Shown: in pieces, positions 8,475-19,298 of the stretch
Position numbering within the stretch: the stretch's first letter is position 1
Layout: every line of letters starts with the position of its first letter
DNA from: G965276675 sp965276675
GTDB lineage: Bacteria > Acidobacteriota > Terriglobia > Terriglobales > Acidobacteriaceae
Direction: 5' to 3'
Assembly: GCA_965276675.1 (NCBI GenBank)
Contig: OZ255624.1
Location: forward strand, 4,588,001-4,652,000
DNA: 64,000 bases
Translations under genes and position numbers: made by a program
The notes under the pieces: generated by a model
What the model was told of the DNA's origin: nothing
Databases searched by the model: none
The model's input: only the letters and a program-made list of their open reading frames with translations

Positions 8475-9215
8475 ATGACCCAGAAGACCAAGCTGCGCGG
8501 CAGTTTCGCTGAAGCGGTGGCGGACATCCCGGACGGCAGTTGCATCGCCTTCAGCGGCTTCGCGATGCCGGGCACGCCGTTCAACCTGATCAAGGCACTG
8601 ATGCAGCAAGGCGCCAAGCGCCTGACGCTGGTCGCCAACACCACGGGCGGGGCGCAGCAGCCGCGGATGCCCGACATCGGCATGCTGGTGGAGAACGGCC
8701 AGGTCGCCAAGGTCATCTGCGCGTTCACCGCGGCGACCCGGCCGACGGACGTGCTGCCGTTTTCCAAGTACTATGAGTCCGGTGAGGTTGACGCCGAACT
8801 GGTGCCGCAAGGCACGCTGGCCGAACGGCTGCGCGCCGCCGGTGCCGGCATTCCCGCCTTTTTCACGCCCACCGCGGTGGGAACAGAGCTTGCCGCCGGG
8901 CGGGAAACCCGGGTGATCGAGGGCCGGGAGTACCTGCTGGAATACGCCCTGAAGCTGGACTACGCCTTCATTCGCGCCCGCACCGCCGATGCCGCCGGCA
9001 ACCTGCGGTTCCACCGCTCGCAGCGGAACTTCGGCCCGGTCATGGCAACGGCGGCGCGTTGCACCATTGTCGAGGTGGACCAGCCGATCCTGGACGCCGG
9101 CGCAATTGACCCCGATGACGTGCACACCCCCGGCCTGTATGTGCATCGCCTGGTGCAGGTGCCGCCGGAACCCGAGGGCCTGTGGCCCGGCAAACGGCAG
9201 GAGCGTGGGCGATGA
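8475..9215 (+). CDS. 3-oxoacid CoA-transferase, subunit A
   Basis: A 246-residue alpha subunit of a family I CoA-transferase. It carries the subunit A pattern GSCIAFSGFAMPGTPFNLI, and TNTTGGAQQP/DIGMLVENGQV. Together with subunit B it would move CoA between an acyl-CoA (often succinyl-CoA) and a 3-oxoacid such as acetoacetate or 3-oxoadipate. The ATG at 8475 has a clear ggggagg site, so the GTG 39 bp upstream is not used. Subunit B overlaps by ATGA. The exact acid cannot be told from sequence alone. Confidence 0.88.
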   Translation: MTQKTKLRGSFAEAVADIPDGSCIAFSGFAMPGTPFNLIKALMQQGAKRLTLVANTTGGAQQPRMPDIGMLVENGQVAKVICAFTAATRPTDVLPFSKYYESGEVDAELVPQGTLAERLRAAGAGIPAFFTPTAVGTELAAGRETRVIEGREYLLEYALKLDYAFIRARTADAAGNLRFHRSQRNFGPVMATAARCTIVEVDQPILDAGAIDPDDVHTPGLYVHRLVQVPPEPEGLWPGKRQERGR

Positions 9216-9883
9216 GCGCCAGCAAGGGACTGACCCGCCAGCAGATGGCTGACCGGCTGGCCCGCGAATTTCAGGACGGTTGGATCGTGAACCTTGGGGT
9301 CGGCATCCCGACGCTGTGCTCCAACACCGACATCGGCGACCGCGACATCACCTATCACTCGGAGAACGGCGTCATCGGCTATGGCGCCGCCGCGGCCGAG
9401 GGGCAGGAGGACCTGAACCTGGTCAACGCCGGCGGCCAGAACGTCACCCTGAAGCCGGGGGCGGCTGTGGTGCATCACGCCGACAGCTTCGGGGTGATCC
9501 GCGGCGGCCACATTGATGCGACCGTGATGGGTGCCTATCAGGTCGCGATGAACGGCGATTTCGCCAACTGGAAGCTGAAGGGCCAGAAAGGCGGCGGCAT
9601 CGGCGGCGCGATGGATCTGGCCGCCTGTGCCAAGCGGGTGTTCATCATCCTGGAGCATGTCACCCGCGACGGCCGTCCGCGTCTGGTCGGCGAATGCGAC
9701 CTTCCGGTGACCGCACGTGGGGTGGTGACCATGGTGGCGACCAACTGGGGCCTGTTTGAACCGGCAGGCAACGGCTTCCGCTTGCTGGAGATCGCCCCGG
9801 GCGTGACGCTCGATGAAATACGTGCCGCGACGGATGGCGTGTTGTCAGTGGCTGACGGGCTGCGGCAGATCGCTGGCGGCTGA
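9212..9883 (+). CDS. 3-oxoacid CoA-transferase, subunit B
   Basis: A 223-residue beta subunit. The catalytic Glu is in HSENGVIGYG, the family SENG motif whose Glu forms the acyl-thioester intermediate. NLGVGIPTL and GGHIDATVMGAYQV are also typical. Translationally coupled to subunit A (ATGA). The stop is followed 60 bp later by an antisense micro-gene and then a rho-independent terminator. Confidence 0.9.
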   Translation: MSASKGLTRQQMADRLAREFQDGWIVNLGVGIPTLCSNTDIGDRDITYHSENGVIGYGAAAAEGQEDLNLVNAGGQNVTLKPGAAVVHHADSFGVIRGGHIDATVMGAYQVAMNGDFANWKLKGQKGGGIGGAMDLAACAKRVFIILEHVTRDGRPRLVGECDLPVTARGVVTMVATNWGLFEPAGNGFRLLEIAPGVTLDEIRAATDGVLSVADGLRQIAGG

Positions 9884-9946
9884 CCGGCACCGCGGCATGT
9901 GTCACCCGGGGCGGACCGGTTCCGCGAACGAAACCGGTCCTCTCCC

Positions 9947-10030
9947 CTACCGCTTTCTGATGATGATCTTGACTTTTATGATCACGATCACCAACATCAG
10001 CGCCAGGAAGATAAGGTGAGTTGTGGTCAT
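9947..10030 (-). CDS. Micropeptide copy 1: 27-residue hydrophobic peptide with basic tail
   Basis: A 27-codon frame: MTTTHLIFLAL then MLVIVIIKVKII then IRKR. It is a single possible membrane helix with Lys/Arg in the C-terminal half. GGAGG lies 5 nt before the ATG, and a perfect 12-bp hairpin lies directly 5' of that site. The frame lies opposite to and downstream of the CoA-transferase genes. A second copy at 15722-15802 is identical over the 12 codons ATG..ATC (36 nt, including a rare ATA Ile codon) and again over the last 14 nt past the stop. This supports a real repeated element. Small hydrophobic type I toxins look similar, but no antisense RNA is proven. An alternative is a mobile noncoding repeat read by chance. 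Confidence 0.55.
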   Translation of the reverse strand: MTTTHLIFLALMLVIVIIKVKIIIRKR

Positions 10031-10045
10031 CCCTTCCTCCAGGTG

Positions 10046-10075
10046 AAGCCGGCGGGACCATCCCGCCGGCTTTTT
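10046..10075 (+). terminator. Rho-independent terminator after the CoA-transferase genes
   Basis: A perfect 12-bp stem (aagccggcggga, loop cca, tcccgccggctt) runs into TTTTT on the plus strand. On the minus strand the same hairpin ends 5 nt before the GGAGG of the micropeptide gene and has no U-run, so it would be a 5' leader hairpin there. Confidence 0.9.
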
Positions 10076-10169
10076 CACTTTGATGGCCATTGATGAACAA
10101 ATACTTACCGGCGCCGACACCCGCATCGTGCCGACCGGCCGCGCGGCCAATCCAATCCGATACCGACCC

Positions 10170-11483
10170 ATGACGGACACGATCTTCGCCCTGGCTTCCG
10201 GCTCCGCCCACGCCGCCATCGCCATCATGCGGCTCAGCGGAGAGGCCACGGGCGGTGCGGTTTCGGCCATGATCGGCGGCACGATGCCGGCCCCTCGTCA
10301 TGCCTCACTGCGTCGCCTGCGCGATCCCGCTGGCGCGCTGCTCGACCACGCGCTGGTGCTGTGGCTGCCCGGTCCGGGCAGCTATACGGGTGAAGATTGT
10401 GCCGAACTGCACCTGCATGGCGGGCGGGCGGTCATTGATGGGGTGGCTGAAGCCCTGGTGAGCGCCGGCCTGCGCCCGGCCGAACCGGGCGAGTTCACCC
10501 GCCGCGCGTTCCTCAACGGGCGGATGGACCTGACCGAGGCCGAAGCGGTGCATGACCTGGTTGCAGCCGAAACCGAAGCCCAGCGGCGCCAGGCGCTGCG
10601 CCAACTGGAGGGTGAGCTCGGTGCGCTTTACCAGGACTGGGCCGAGCGGCTGCGTGGTATTCTGGCGTATCAGGAAGCGCTGATCGACTTTCCGGACGAA
10701 GACCTGCCGCCGGAGGTCGAGGACCAGCTTGTGGCCTCGCTGCGCCTGATCCGCGCGGAGATCTCCACGCACCTTGATGATGCGGGGCGTGGCGAGCGGC
10801 TGCGTGAGGGCCTGTTCTTCGCCATCACCGGCCCGCCGAATGTCGGCAAGTCGACCCTGATCAACGCGCTGGCCGGACGCGAGGTGGCGATCGTCTCCGC
10901 CTCCCCTGGTACAACGCGCGACGCGCTGGAAAGCCGGGTGATCCTGGGGGGCGTGCCGGTCACGCTGGTAGACACCGCCGGGCTTCGCGAGACGCGGGAC
11001 AGCATCGAGGCCGAAGGGGTGCGCCGTGCGATGGCCCGGGCCGCCGATGCCGATCTGGTGATGAGGGTGGTCGAGGCCGGCACGTTGCAGACACCGGCGG
11101 ATGTTGCAGCGCTTGATGGCCGAGGGCCGGGGCAGAGCCTGCTGATCGCCAACAAGGCCGACTTGGGCACGCCCGGTCCGCAGCTTGCATTGCGGATCAG
11201 CGCGAAGACCGGGCTGGGCATGGATGAACTGCGCGCCCGGCTGGCGGATCTGGCTCGGCAGATGACCCAGTCGCTGGGACCGCCACCGCTGACCCGGTCC
11301 CGGCACCGAGCCGCCCTGATCGCGGCGGCTGCGCATCTGCATGACGCCGAGGGCGCGGAGCTGGCGGAACTGCGTGGGGAAGACCTGCGGCTGGCGATGC
11401 GGGCACTGGGCACGATCACCGGTCATGTCGGCGTCGAGGACATCCTGGACACGGTTTTCTCACGCTTCTGCATCGGCAAGTAG
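10170..11483 (+). CDS. mnmE: tRNA uridine-5-carboxymethylaminomethyl GTPase MnmE
   Basis: A 437-residue K+-dependent GTPase that, with MnmG, modifies wobble U34 of several tRNAs. The ATG at 10170 gives MTDTIFALASGSAHAAIA, the family N-terminus; 30 extra upstream codons are unconserved. The tetrahydrofolate-binding N-domain (FTRRAFLNGRMDLTEAEAV) is followed by the G domain with GPPNVGKST (G1), TTRD (G2), DTAGLRET (G3) and NKAD (G4). The C-terminus is FCIGK, containing the catalytic Cys. ccmB converges on it 16 bp downstream. Confidence 0.96.
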   Translation: MTDTIFALASGSAHAAIAIMRLSGEATGGAVSAMIGGTMPAPRHASLRRLRDPAGALLDHALVLWLPGPGSYTGEDCAELHLHGGRAVIDGVAEALVSAGLRPAEPGEFTRRAFLNGRMDLTEAEAVHDLVAAETEAQRRQALRQLEGELGALYQDWAERLRGILAYQEALIDFPDEDLPPEVEDQLVASLRLIRAEISTHLDDAGRGERLREGLFFAITGPPNVGKSTLINALAGREVAIVSASPGTTRDALESRVILGGVPVTLVDTAGLRETRDSIEAEGVRRAMARAADADLVMRVVEAGTLQTPADVAALDGRGPGQSLLIANKADLGTPGPQLALRISAKTGLGMDELRARLADLARQMTQSLGPPPLTRSRHRAALIAAAAHLHDAEGAELAELRGEDLRLAMRALGTITGHVGVEDILDTVFSRFCIGK

Positions 11484-11499
11484 CGCCGTCGCGATGACT

Positions 11500-12165
11500 C
11501 TACTCGACCGCGGCCCGCAGCCCGGCGCCTGCCGCCAGCGGGCACAGCGGAACGGCGGCGGCCAGCATCGCCGCCAGCAGCAGCAGATGCGGACGCGGCG
11601 AGAAACCACCGGCGGCCGCGTCGGCCGCGGCGGCCCCGAAGATCAGCACCGGCGTCACCAGCGGCAGCACCAGAAGCGGCAGCAGCACGCCGCCGCGGCG
11701 CGCGCCCAGCACGATGCAGGCACCCATGGTGCCGAACAGCGACAGCAGCAGGCTGCCCAGCAGCAGGCCCAGCAATAATGTTGGAATGGCGGCATCGGGC
11801 ATGCGCAGCATGATGGCGACCACCCCAGCGGCCAGCAGCAACGGCACGCCGGTCACCAGCCAGTGCGACAGCGCCTTGGCCGCGGCAATGCCGAACGCCG
11901 GCAGCCCGGACAGCATCAACAGATCCAGCGAGCCGTCCTCGAGGTCGGCACCGAACAGCCGGTCCAGCGGCAGCAGGGCAGCCAGCAGCGCACAGACCCA
12001 AACGATGCCAGGGGCGATCCGGCCCAGGGTGTCGGGCGCCGGTCCGATCGCCAGCGGAAACAGCGAAGCGGTGACCAGGAAGAACAGCAGGGCGGCCAAC
12101 GTGTCCGCGCCGTGGCGCAATGACAGCAGCAGGTCGCGTCGCAACACGGCCCAGAAGACCCGCAT
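11500..12165 (-). CDS. ccmB: Heme exporter permease CcmB
   Basis: A 221-residue integral membrane subunit of the CcmAB(C) ABC system needed for cytochrome c maturation. About six hydrophobic helices are visible (TLAALLFFLVTASLFPLAI, ALSHWLVTGVPLLLAAGVV, TLLLGLLLGSLLLSLFGTM, LLPLLVLPLVTPVLIFGA). The typical DLLLSLRHGADTL and DLEDGSLDLLMLSG segments are present. The ATG overlaps the ccmA stop by one base (TGATG). ccmC and ccmD are not in the window. Confidence 0.92.
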   Translation of the reverse strand: MRVFWAVLRRDLLLSLRHGADTLAALLFFLVTASLFPLAIGPAPDTLGRIAPGIVWVCALLAALLPLDRLFGADLEDGSLDLLMLSGLPAFGIAAAKALSHWLVTGVPLLLAAGVVAIMLRMPDAAIPTLLLGLLLGSLLLSLFGTMGACIVLGARRGGVLLPLLVLPLVTPVLIFGAAAADAAAGGFSPRPHLLLLAAMLAAAVPLCPLAAGAGLRAAVE

Positions 12166-12758
12166 CAGTGCAGTTGCAGCCGCGCCGCATCGGGCAGCGG
12201 CAACGGCACGTGCGTAGCCGCCACCACCAGGCCACCAGCGCGGCGATGACCGGCCAGCAGGCCGCCGAAGCGCTCGATGGACGCGCTGTCCAACCCCAGG
12301 GTCGGCTCGTCCAGAAGCCACAGCGGCGCATGTGACAGCAGCAGCCGCGACAGCGCCAGTCGCCGCTTCTGCCCGGCCGAAAGCATCCGCGCCGGCAGCT
12401 CCGCCAGTCCCTCCAGACCCACGGCTTGCAACGCGGCTATGACCGGCCGGCCTGAGACCGCGGCGGCAAACCGCAGGTTCTCCTGCACCGCCAGGCCCGG
12501 CTTGATGCCGTCCTGGTGGCCGAGGTAGGCGACCCGCTGGCCATGGGCCGCCATGTCAGAGAGGGCGTCGATCCCGTCCCACAGCACCTGCCCCGCCGCC
12601 GGGCGCACCAGCCCCGCCAGCAGCCTCAGCAGGGTGGACTTTCCGGCGCCGTTCGGACCTGCCAGCACCAGCGCGCCCCCCGCGCCCAGCCGCAGCGACA
12701 GGTCGCGAAACACCAGCCTTTCACCGCGAAACACCGCTACGTTCTCCGCCGCCAGCAC
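12165..12758 (-). CDS. ccmA: Heme exporter ATP-binding protein CcmA
   Basis: A 197-residue ATPase: Walker A GPNGAGKST, signature LSAGQKRRLALSRLLL, Walker B LWLLDEPTLGLD, switch His in ATHVPL. It powers CcmB/CcmC in releasing heme-loaded CcmE. The GTG at 12758 is chosen because AGGAGG lies 6 nt upstream. The longer frame to 12848 adds 30 unconserved residues. Transcribed with ccmB; divergent from acnA. Confidence 0.93.
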   Translation of the reverse strand: MLAAENVAVFRGERLVFRDLSLRLGAGGALVLAGPNGAGKSTLLRLLAGLVRPAAGQVLWDGIDALSDMAAHGQRVAYLGHQDGIKPGLAVQENLRFAAAVSGRPVIAALQAVGLEGLAELPARMLSAGQKRRLALSRLLLSHAPLWLLDEPTLGLDSASIERFGGLLAGHRRAGGLVVAATHVPLPLPDAARLQLH

Positions 12759-12969
12759 ATCCTGCCTCCTGATCCGGTTCGCCCGCCAATGGCCGCCATC
12801 CGCCGACCACATAGACCGGTCTGCTGCACAAGTCTGATGGACGGCCACCGGCCGCTGTGGTTAAAGCCCGGGGTCGTGAATATTTCATCCGCGGCGTGTT
12901 CTCCACCCCCAGCGGGATGTCCACGCCGCCTTAACGGAAGGCACCCCGTGACCCGGGGCGAATGGGCGC

Positions 12970-15663
<2,694 letters not shown>

Positions 15664-15721
15664 GGCCGGGCAACCTCCATACCTGGGGTGGGCCGGCCCG
15701 GTTCAGGGCCGACCCGCTCCC

Positions 15722-15802
15722 CTACCGCTTTTTGCGGATGATCTTGACTTTTATGATCACGATCACCAACATAAACGGCAGGAGGATCCGAGATCGTCTC
15801 AT
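15722..15802 (-). CDS. Micropeptide copy 2: 26-residue hydrophobic peptide with basic tail
   Basis: A 26-codon frame: MRRSRILLPF then MLVIVIIKVKII then RKKR. GGAGG is 6 nt before the ATG, and a 10-bp hairpin lies just 5' of it on the same strand. It is antisense to and downstream of acnA, exactly as copy 1 lies behind the CoA-transferase. The N-terminal thirds of the two peptides differ (TTTHLIFLAL against RRSRILLPF). The core codons are identical at the nucleotide level, and the basic tail is kept with different codons (IRKR against RKKR). A conserved basic end with some nucleotide change favours a translated peptide over a purely structural repeat. Confidence 0.55.
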   Translation of the reverse strand: MRRSRILLPFMLVIVIIKVKIIRKKR

Positions 15803-15821
15803 CTCTTCCCTCCAGATGTTG

Positions 15822-15851
15822 CGCCGGTGGGCCTATTCCCACCGGCGTTTT
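15822..15851 (+). terminator. Rho-independent terminator after acnA
   Basis: A 10-bp stem (cgccggtggg / cccaccggcg) with a 6-nt loop is followed by TTTT on the plus strand. It has the same place and role as the 10046-10075 hairpin, but the stem sequence differs, so the hairpin is conserved in position rather than in sequence. Confidence 0.85.
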
Positions 15852-15953
15852 CATTCTGGGCACGATAGATGAAGAAACCGTTGATGGTCCCGCCGCCGTC
15901 GTCTATCCGGGCTTTGGCGGCCACAGCGTAACTACGATCCAAGAACCCACGAC

Positions 15954-16100
15954 CTAGGAACCCAGTGGCTTCTTCTGCCGTCGGCACCGCTCAGAGCAGT
16001 AGCGCACCTCCGGCCACACCTTCGCCCACTTCTTCCGCCAGACGAACGGCCTGCCGCATGTGGCACACACCTTGGTCGGCAGCTCCGACTTCTTCCGCAT
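15954..16100 (-). CDS. DUF2256 small Cys-rich protein
   Basis: A 48-residue protein, MRKKSELPTKVCATCGRPF then WRKKWAKVWPEVRYCSERCR. Two CxxC-type pairs (CATC and CSERC) form a probable zinc ribbon. It matches the DUF2256 family, which is widespread and uncharacterised. GAGGGA precedes the ATG at 16100. An in-frame ATG five codons upstream (16115) also has a plausible site (AGGTGG). Divergent from the HAD gene. Confidence 0.8.
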   Translation of the reverse strand: MRKKSELPTKVCATCGRPFVWRKKWAKVWPEVRYCSERCRRQKKPLGS

Positions 16101-16181
16101 CCGTTCCCTCGACATTGTGACCACCTGGCGGAAATCCCGCCCGACCACCCGCGTTGCAGACACAGCCTCTGGAGTGTCGCC

Positions 16182-16850
16182 ATGCCTGCAGCCGTGATCT
16201 TCGATGTGGATGGAACATTGGTCGATTCTGTCGATCAGCACGCCCAATCCTGGCAAGATGCCTTTCGCGACTTCGGCTACGACTTCGACTTCCAGGCGAT
16301 CCGCAGCCAGATCGGCAAGGGCGGTGACCAACTGATGCCGGTGTTCCTGCCGCGGGACAAGCTGCAGGAGCAAGGCAAGGCGCTGGAGGCGCATCGCAGC
16401 AAGATCTTCAAGGACAACTACCTGCCCAAGGTCAACGGCTTTCCGGCCGTGCGCGAACTGTTCCAGTGGCTGCTGCGTGACGGGCTGCAGATCGCCCTCG
16501 CCTCCTCCGCCAAACAGGACGAACTTCAGACCTACAAGCGGATCGCCGAGATCGAGGATCTGGCGCGGACCGAAACCTCCTCTGAGGATGCCGAAAAGTC
16601 CAAGCCGCATCCCGACATCTTCCAGGCAGCGCTGCAGCAACTGCCCGGTGTCAGCCCCGATCAGATGATCGTCGTCGGCGACACGCCGTATGACGCCGAA
16701 GCCGCGGCCAAGGCGGGCCTGCGGACCATCGGCCTGCTGTCAGGCGGGTTTGCCGAACAGGATCTGCGGCAGGCCGGCTGCATCGCGATCTATCGGGATC
16801 CAGCCGACCTGCTGCGGCACTATGAGGACTCGCCGCTGGCGCCGCGGTGA
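16182..16850 (+). CDS. HAD-family phosphatase (phosphoglycolate-phosphatase-like)
   Basis: A 222-residue HAD hydrolase. Motif I is FDVDGTLVDS with the nucleophile Asp, motif II is ALASSAK, and motif III/IV is KPHPDIF with VVGDTPYDAEAAAKAG. An alpha-helical cap lies between motifs I and II, as in the Gph/beta-phosphoglucomutase group. Substrate not predictable. Its 3' end overlaps the convergent dehydrogenase gene by ~30 bp. Confidence 0.85.
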   Translation: MPAAVIFDVDGTLVDSVDQHAQSWQDAFRDFGYDFDFQAIRSQIGKGGDQLMPVFLPRDKLQEQGKALEAHRSKIFKDNYLPKVNGFPAVRELFQWLLRDGLQIALASSAKQDELQTYKRIAEIEDLARTETSSEDAEKSKPHPDIFQAALQQLPGVSPDQMIVVGDTPYDAEAAAKAGLRTIGLLSGGFAEQDLRQAGCIAIYRDPADLLRHYEDSPLAPR

Positions 16851-19078
16851 AGCACCCGCCACAGCCGCTCCTGCGTGAACGGCATTGCCGGCAGGTCCTG
16901 CCCGCCCAGCGCATCGGCCACCGCGCTGGTGACCGCACATAACGCGCCTGTGGTGCCAGCCTCGCCGATGCCCTTCACGCCGAGCGGGTTGAATGGCGAG
17001 GGGGTGTTGCATTCGATCACCTGGTAGTCGGGAAAGTCATTCGCCCGCGGCAGCATGTAGTCCATCAGGCTGGCGGCACAGGGCTGGCCGGAGACCGCAT
17101 CGATCGTCGCCTCCTCGCCCAGGACCTCACCGACACCCTGGGCGATGCCGCCCCGGATCTGCGCCTCGGCCGCCTGGCGGTCGATCGTCACCCCGGCATC
17201 GTCCACCGCCAGGTAGCGCAGCAGCGTGGCCGCACCCGTCGCCTCGTCCAGCGCCACCTCGGCGATATGGCAGCCGGAGGCGAACGCCTGGGATGGCTGC
17301 ACCCGGCCAATCTCCGACATCGGCCGCGGCAGCAGGTCCACCAGGCGGCAGACCGGGGTGCCATCGTCGCGGCAGACACAGGCATCCGCCAGATGCAGAT
17401 CCTCAGGCGCGGTGTTGGCCCGCAGCGCCGCCAGGGTGCGCAGCCGCAGTGACAGCGCCTCCGCCGCCTGTGCCACGGCGTTGCCCGCCGCGATGGTGCT
17501 GCGGGAGGCATAGGACCCTGCCCCCGAAAGCCTTGTGCCGGGATCGGAGGCGACCAGCCGCACCGCGGCCTCCGGCAGGCCCAGCCGGGGCGCGGCCACC
17601 AGCGCGAACGTGCGGGCGTGGGATTGGCCGGTGCTGCCGGTGACGGTCTCGATGCGCAGCGCGGCGCGGCCGTCAAGGGCGGACAGCGTCAGCGCGGCCT
17701 CATCCGCCGCCGCACCGCCGCCAGAGACCTCAATGAACAGCGCCATGCCGCGGCCGAGCCGGACGCCGCGGGCCGTACCTCGGCGCGCCTGGAACCCGTC
17801 CCAGTCCGCCGCCCGCTGCGCCGTATGCATCAGGCGGGCGAAATCGCCGCTGTCGTAGCGGGCGCCGCTGGGCAGGGTCCATGGGAACGCCTCGGCGGCG
17901 ACGATGTTGCGCTGGCGCAGCGTGAACGGGTCCAGTCGCAGCCGCCTTGCGGCGATGTCCACCAGACGCTCGATCAGCAGCGCCATCTCTGGCCGTCCCG
18001 CCCCGCGATAAGGTCCGGTGGGCACCGCGTTCGTGTGCATCATGCGGAACCTGGCATGGGCAGCCGGGATTGCATAGCAGCCGGTCAGTGACTGCAGCGG
18101 GTTGTTGATGTTGGCAAACACCGCGACGGGCGAGATGTAGGCGCCAAGGTCGGCGTCATAGGTCATCGACAGCGCGGTGAACCGTCCGGCCGCATCCACC
18201 GCCAGCCTGCCACGCAGACGTACTCCGCGGCCCTGGATATCGGTGAGGAATGATTCGCCGCGGTTGCCGTGCCACACCACCGGACGCCCGGTCAGCCGCG
18301 CGGCGAGCATCACGGCGGCATATTCGGGATAGGCAATGTTGCGCGGGCCGAAGCCGCCGCCGACGTCGCCGCCCAGGATGTGGAAGCGGTCCGCCGGCAG
18401 GCCGAACACCGCTGCGAAGTCGCGTCGCATCTCATTGACGCCCTGATGCGGAGCGCGCACGTAGTATGTTCCCGCCTCCGCGTCCCAGCGCGCCGCCGCC
18501 GCCCGCGGCTCCATCGTCACCGGCGCCAGCCGAGGCAGCTCGATGGTGGTGTCTACGACCAGCGCCGCGGCAGCCATGGCTGCCTCCACCGCCGCCGCAT
18601 CGCCCGCTTCATGCCGCAGGGCGACGTTGTCCACGGCATCAGGATGCACGGTTGGCGCGCCGGCCGCCAGGCCGACCGCCGCCGGCAGCGCCTGATACTC
18701 GACCAGCACCGCCTCGGCGGCATCCATCGCCTGGGCCCGGGTCTCGGCGAGCACGCAGGCCACCGCTTCCCCCGGGTGGCGCACGACGTCGGTGGCCAGC
18801 ACCGGGCGGAACGGCACCACAAGGCCCTTGCCGATCCGGTTCATCACCGGGAAGTTCGCCAGCCCGGCGCAGTCCTGCCCGGTCAGCACCCTGACAACGC
18901 CCGGCAGTGCCGCTGCCGGTGCCGGATCCAGCGAGATGATACGGGCGTGGGCATGCGGGCTGCGGACGAAGATGGCAGACAGGGCGGCCTCGAACCGCTG
19001 ATCCGCCGTATAGCACCCCTCGCCCCGCAGTCTGCTCAAACGCTCGGTTTCTGCCTGCGGTCGCGTCACCATGTCCAT
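16820..19078 (-). CDS. Molybdopterin-binding large subunit of a xanthine/aldehyde dehydrogenase-type enzyme
   Basis: About 752 residues of the CoxL/XdhB superfamily, which carries the Mo-pterin cofactor and hydroxylates aldehydes or N-heterocycles. Visible motifs: the a/b-hammerhead start (RLRGEGCYTADQ, SPHAHARI), GGDVGGGFGPRN, GPYRGAGRPEMALLIERLVD (not the AYRCSFR of CO dehydrogenase), and the C-terminal GVKGIGEAGTTGALCAVTSA, where GEAG contains the catalytic Glu. The ATG at 19078 has an AGAGGA site; 19072 and 19105 are alternatives. No FAD or 2Fe-2S subunit is adjacent, so partners must be elsewhere or the gene is a stand-alone paralogue. It lies downstream of a GntR regulator. Confidence 0.85.
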   Translation of the reverse strand: MDMVTRPQAETERLSRLRGEGCYTADQRFEAALSAIFVRSPHAHARIISLDPAPAAALPGVVRVLTGQDCAGLANFPVMNRIGKGLVVPFRPVLATDVVRHPGEAVACVLAETRAQAMDAAEAVLVEYQALPAAVGLAAGAPTVHPDAVDNVALRHEAGDAAAVEAAMAAAALVVDTTIELPRLAPVTMEPRAAAARWDAEAGTYYVRAPHQGVNEMRRDFAAVFGLPADRFHILGGDVGGGFGPRNIAYPEYAAVMLAARLTGRPVVWHGNRGESFLTDIQGRGVRLRGRLAVDAAGRFTALSMTYDADLGAYISPVAVFANINNPLQSLTGCYAIPAAHARFRMMHTNAVPTGPYRGAGRPEMALLIERLVDIAARRLRLDPFTLRQRNIVAAEAFPWTLPSGARYDSGDFARLMHTAQRAADWDGFQARRGTARGVRLGRGMALFIEVSGGGAAADEAALTLSALDGRAALRIETVTGSTGQSHARTFALVAAPRLGLPEAAVRLVASDPGTRLSGAGSYASRSTIAAGNAVAQAAEALSLRLRTLAALRANTAPEDLHLADACVCRDDGTPVCRLVDLLPRPMSEIGRVQPSQAFASGCHIAEVALDEATGAATLLRYLAVDDAGVTIDRQAAEAQIRGGIAQGVGEVLGEEATIDAVSGQPCAASLMDYMLPRANDFPDYQVIECNTPSPFNPLGVKGIGEAGTTGALCAVTSAVADALGGQDLPAMPFTQERLWRVLHRGASGESS

Positions 19079-19298
19079 CCTGTCAGTCCTCTTGCCGGCA
19101 GCCATGGCCGAAGATCCGCGTCGTCAGGTGGCGACGGCTTGCCTGATGCCAACAGCCACATCGCGGAACGCAGGCTGTATGGCAGAACGCAGGCTGTCGG
19201 CGGCGCGTTCAATCGCGGCCCAACGCACGACAGCGCGCGTCTTGTACGTGCGTGACGGCCACTGGCCATACGCCGGGCCGGAACAAGCCGCAGCCGGT

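Noticed and set aside
15799..15987. 62-codon minus-strand frame overlapping micropeptide copy 2
   Set aside because: It looks protein-like (GTINGFFIYRAQNENAGGN) but no ribosome site is evident, and copy 1 shows only a short similarity forced by the hairpin.
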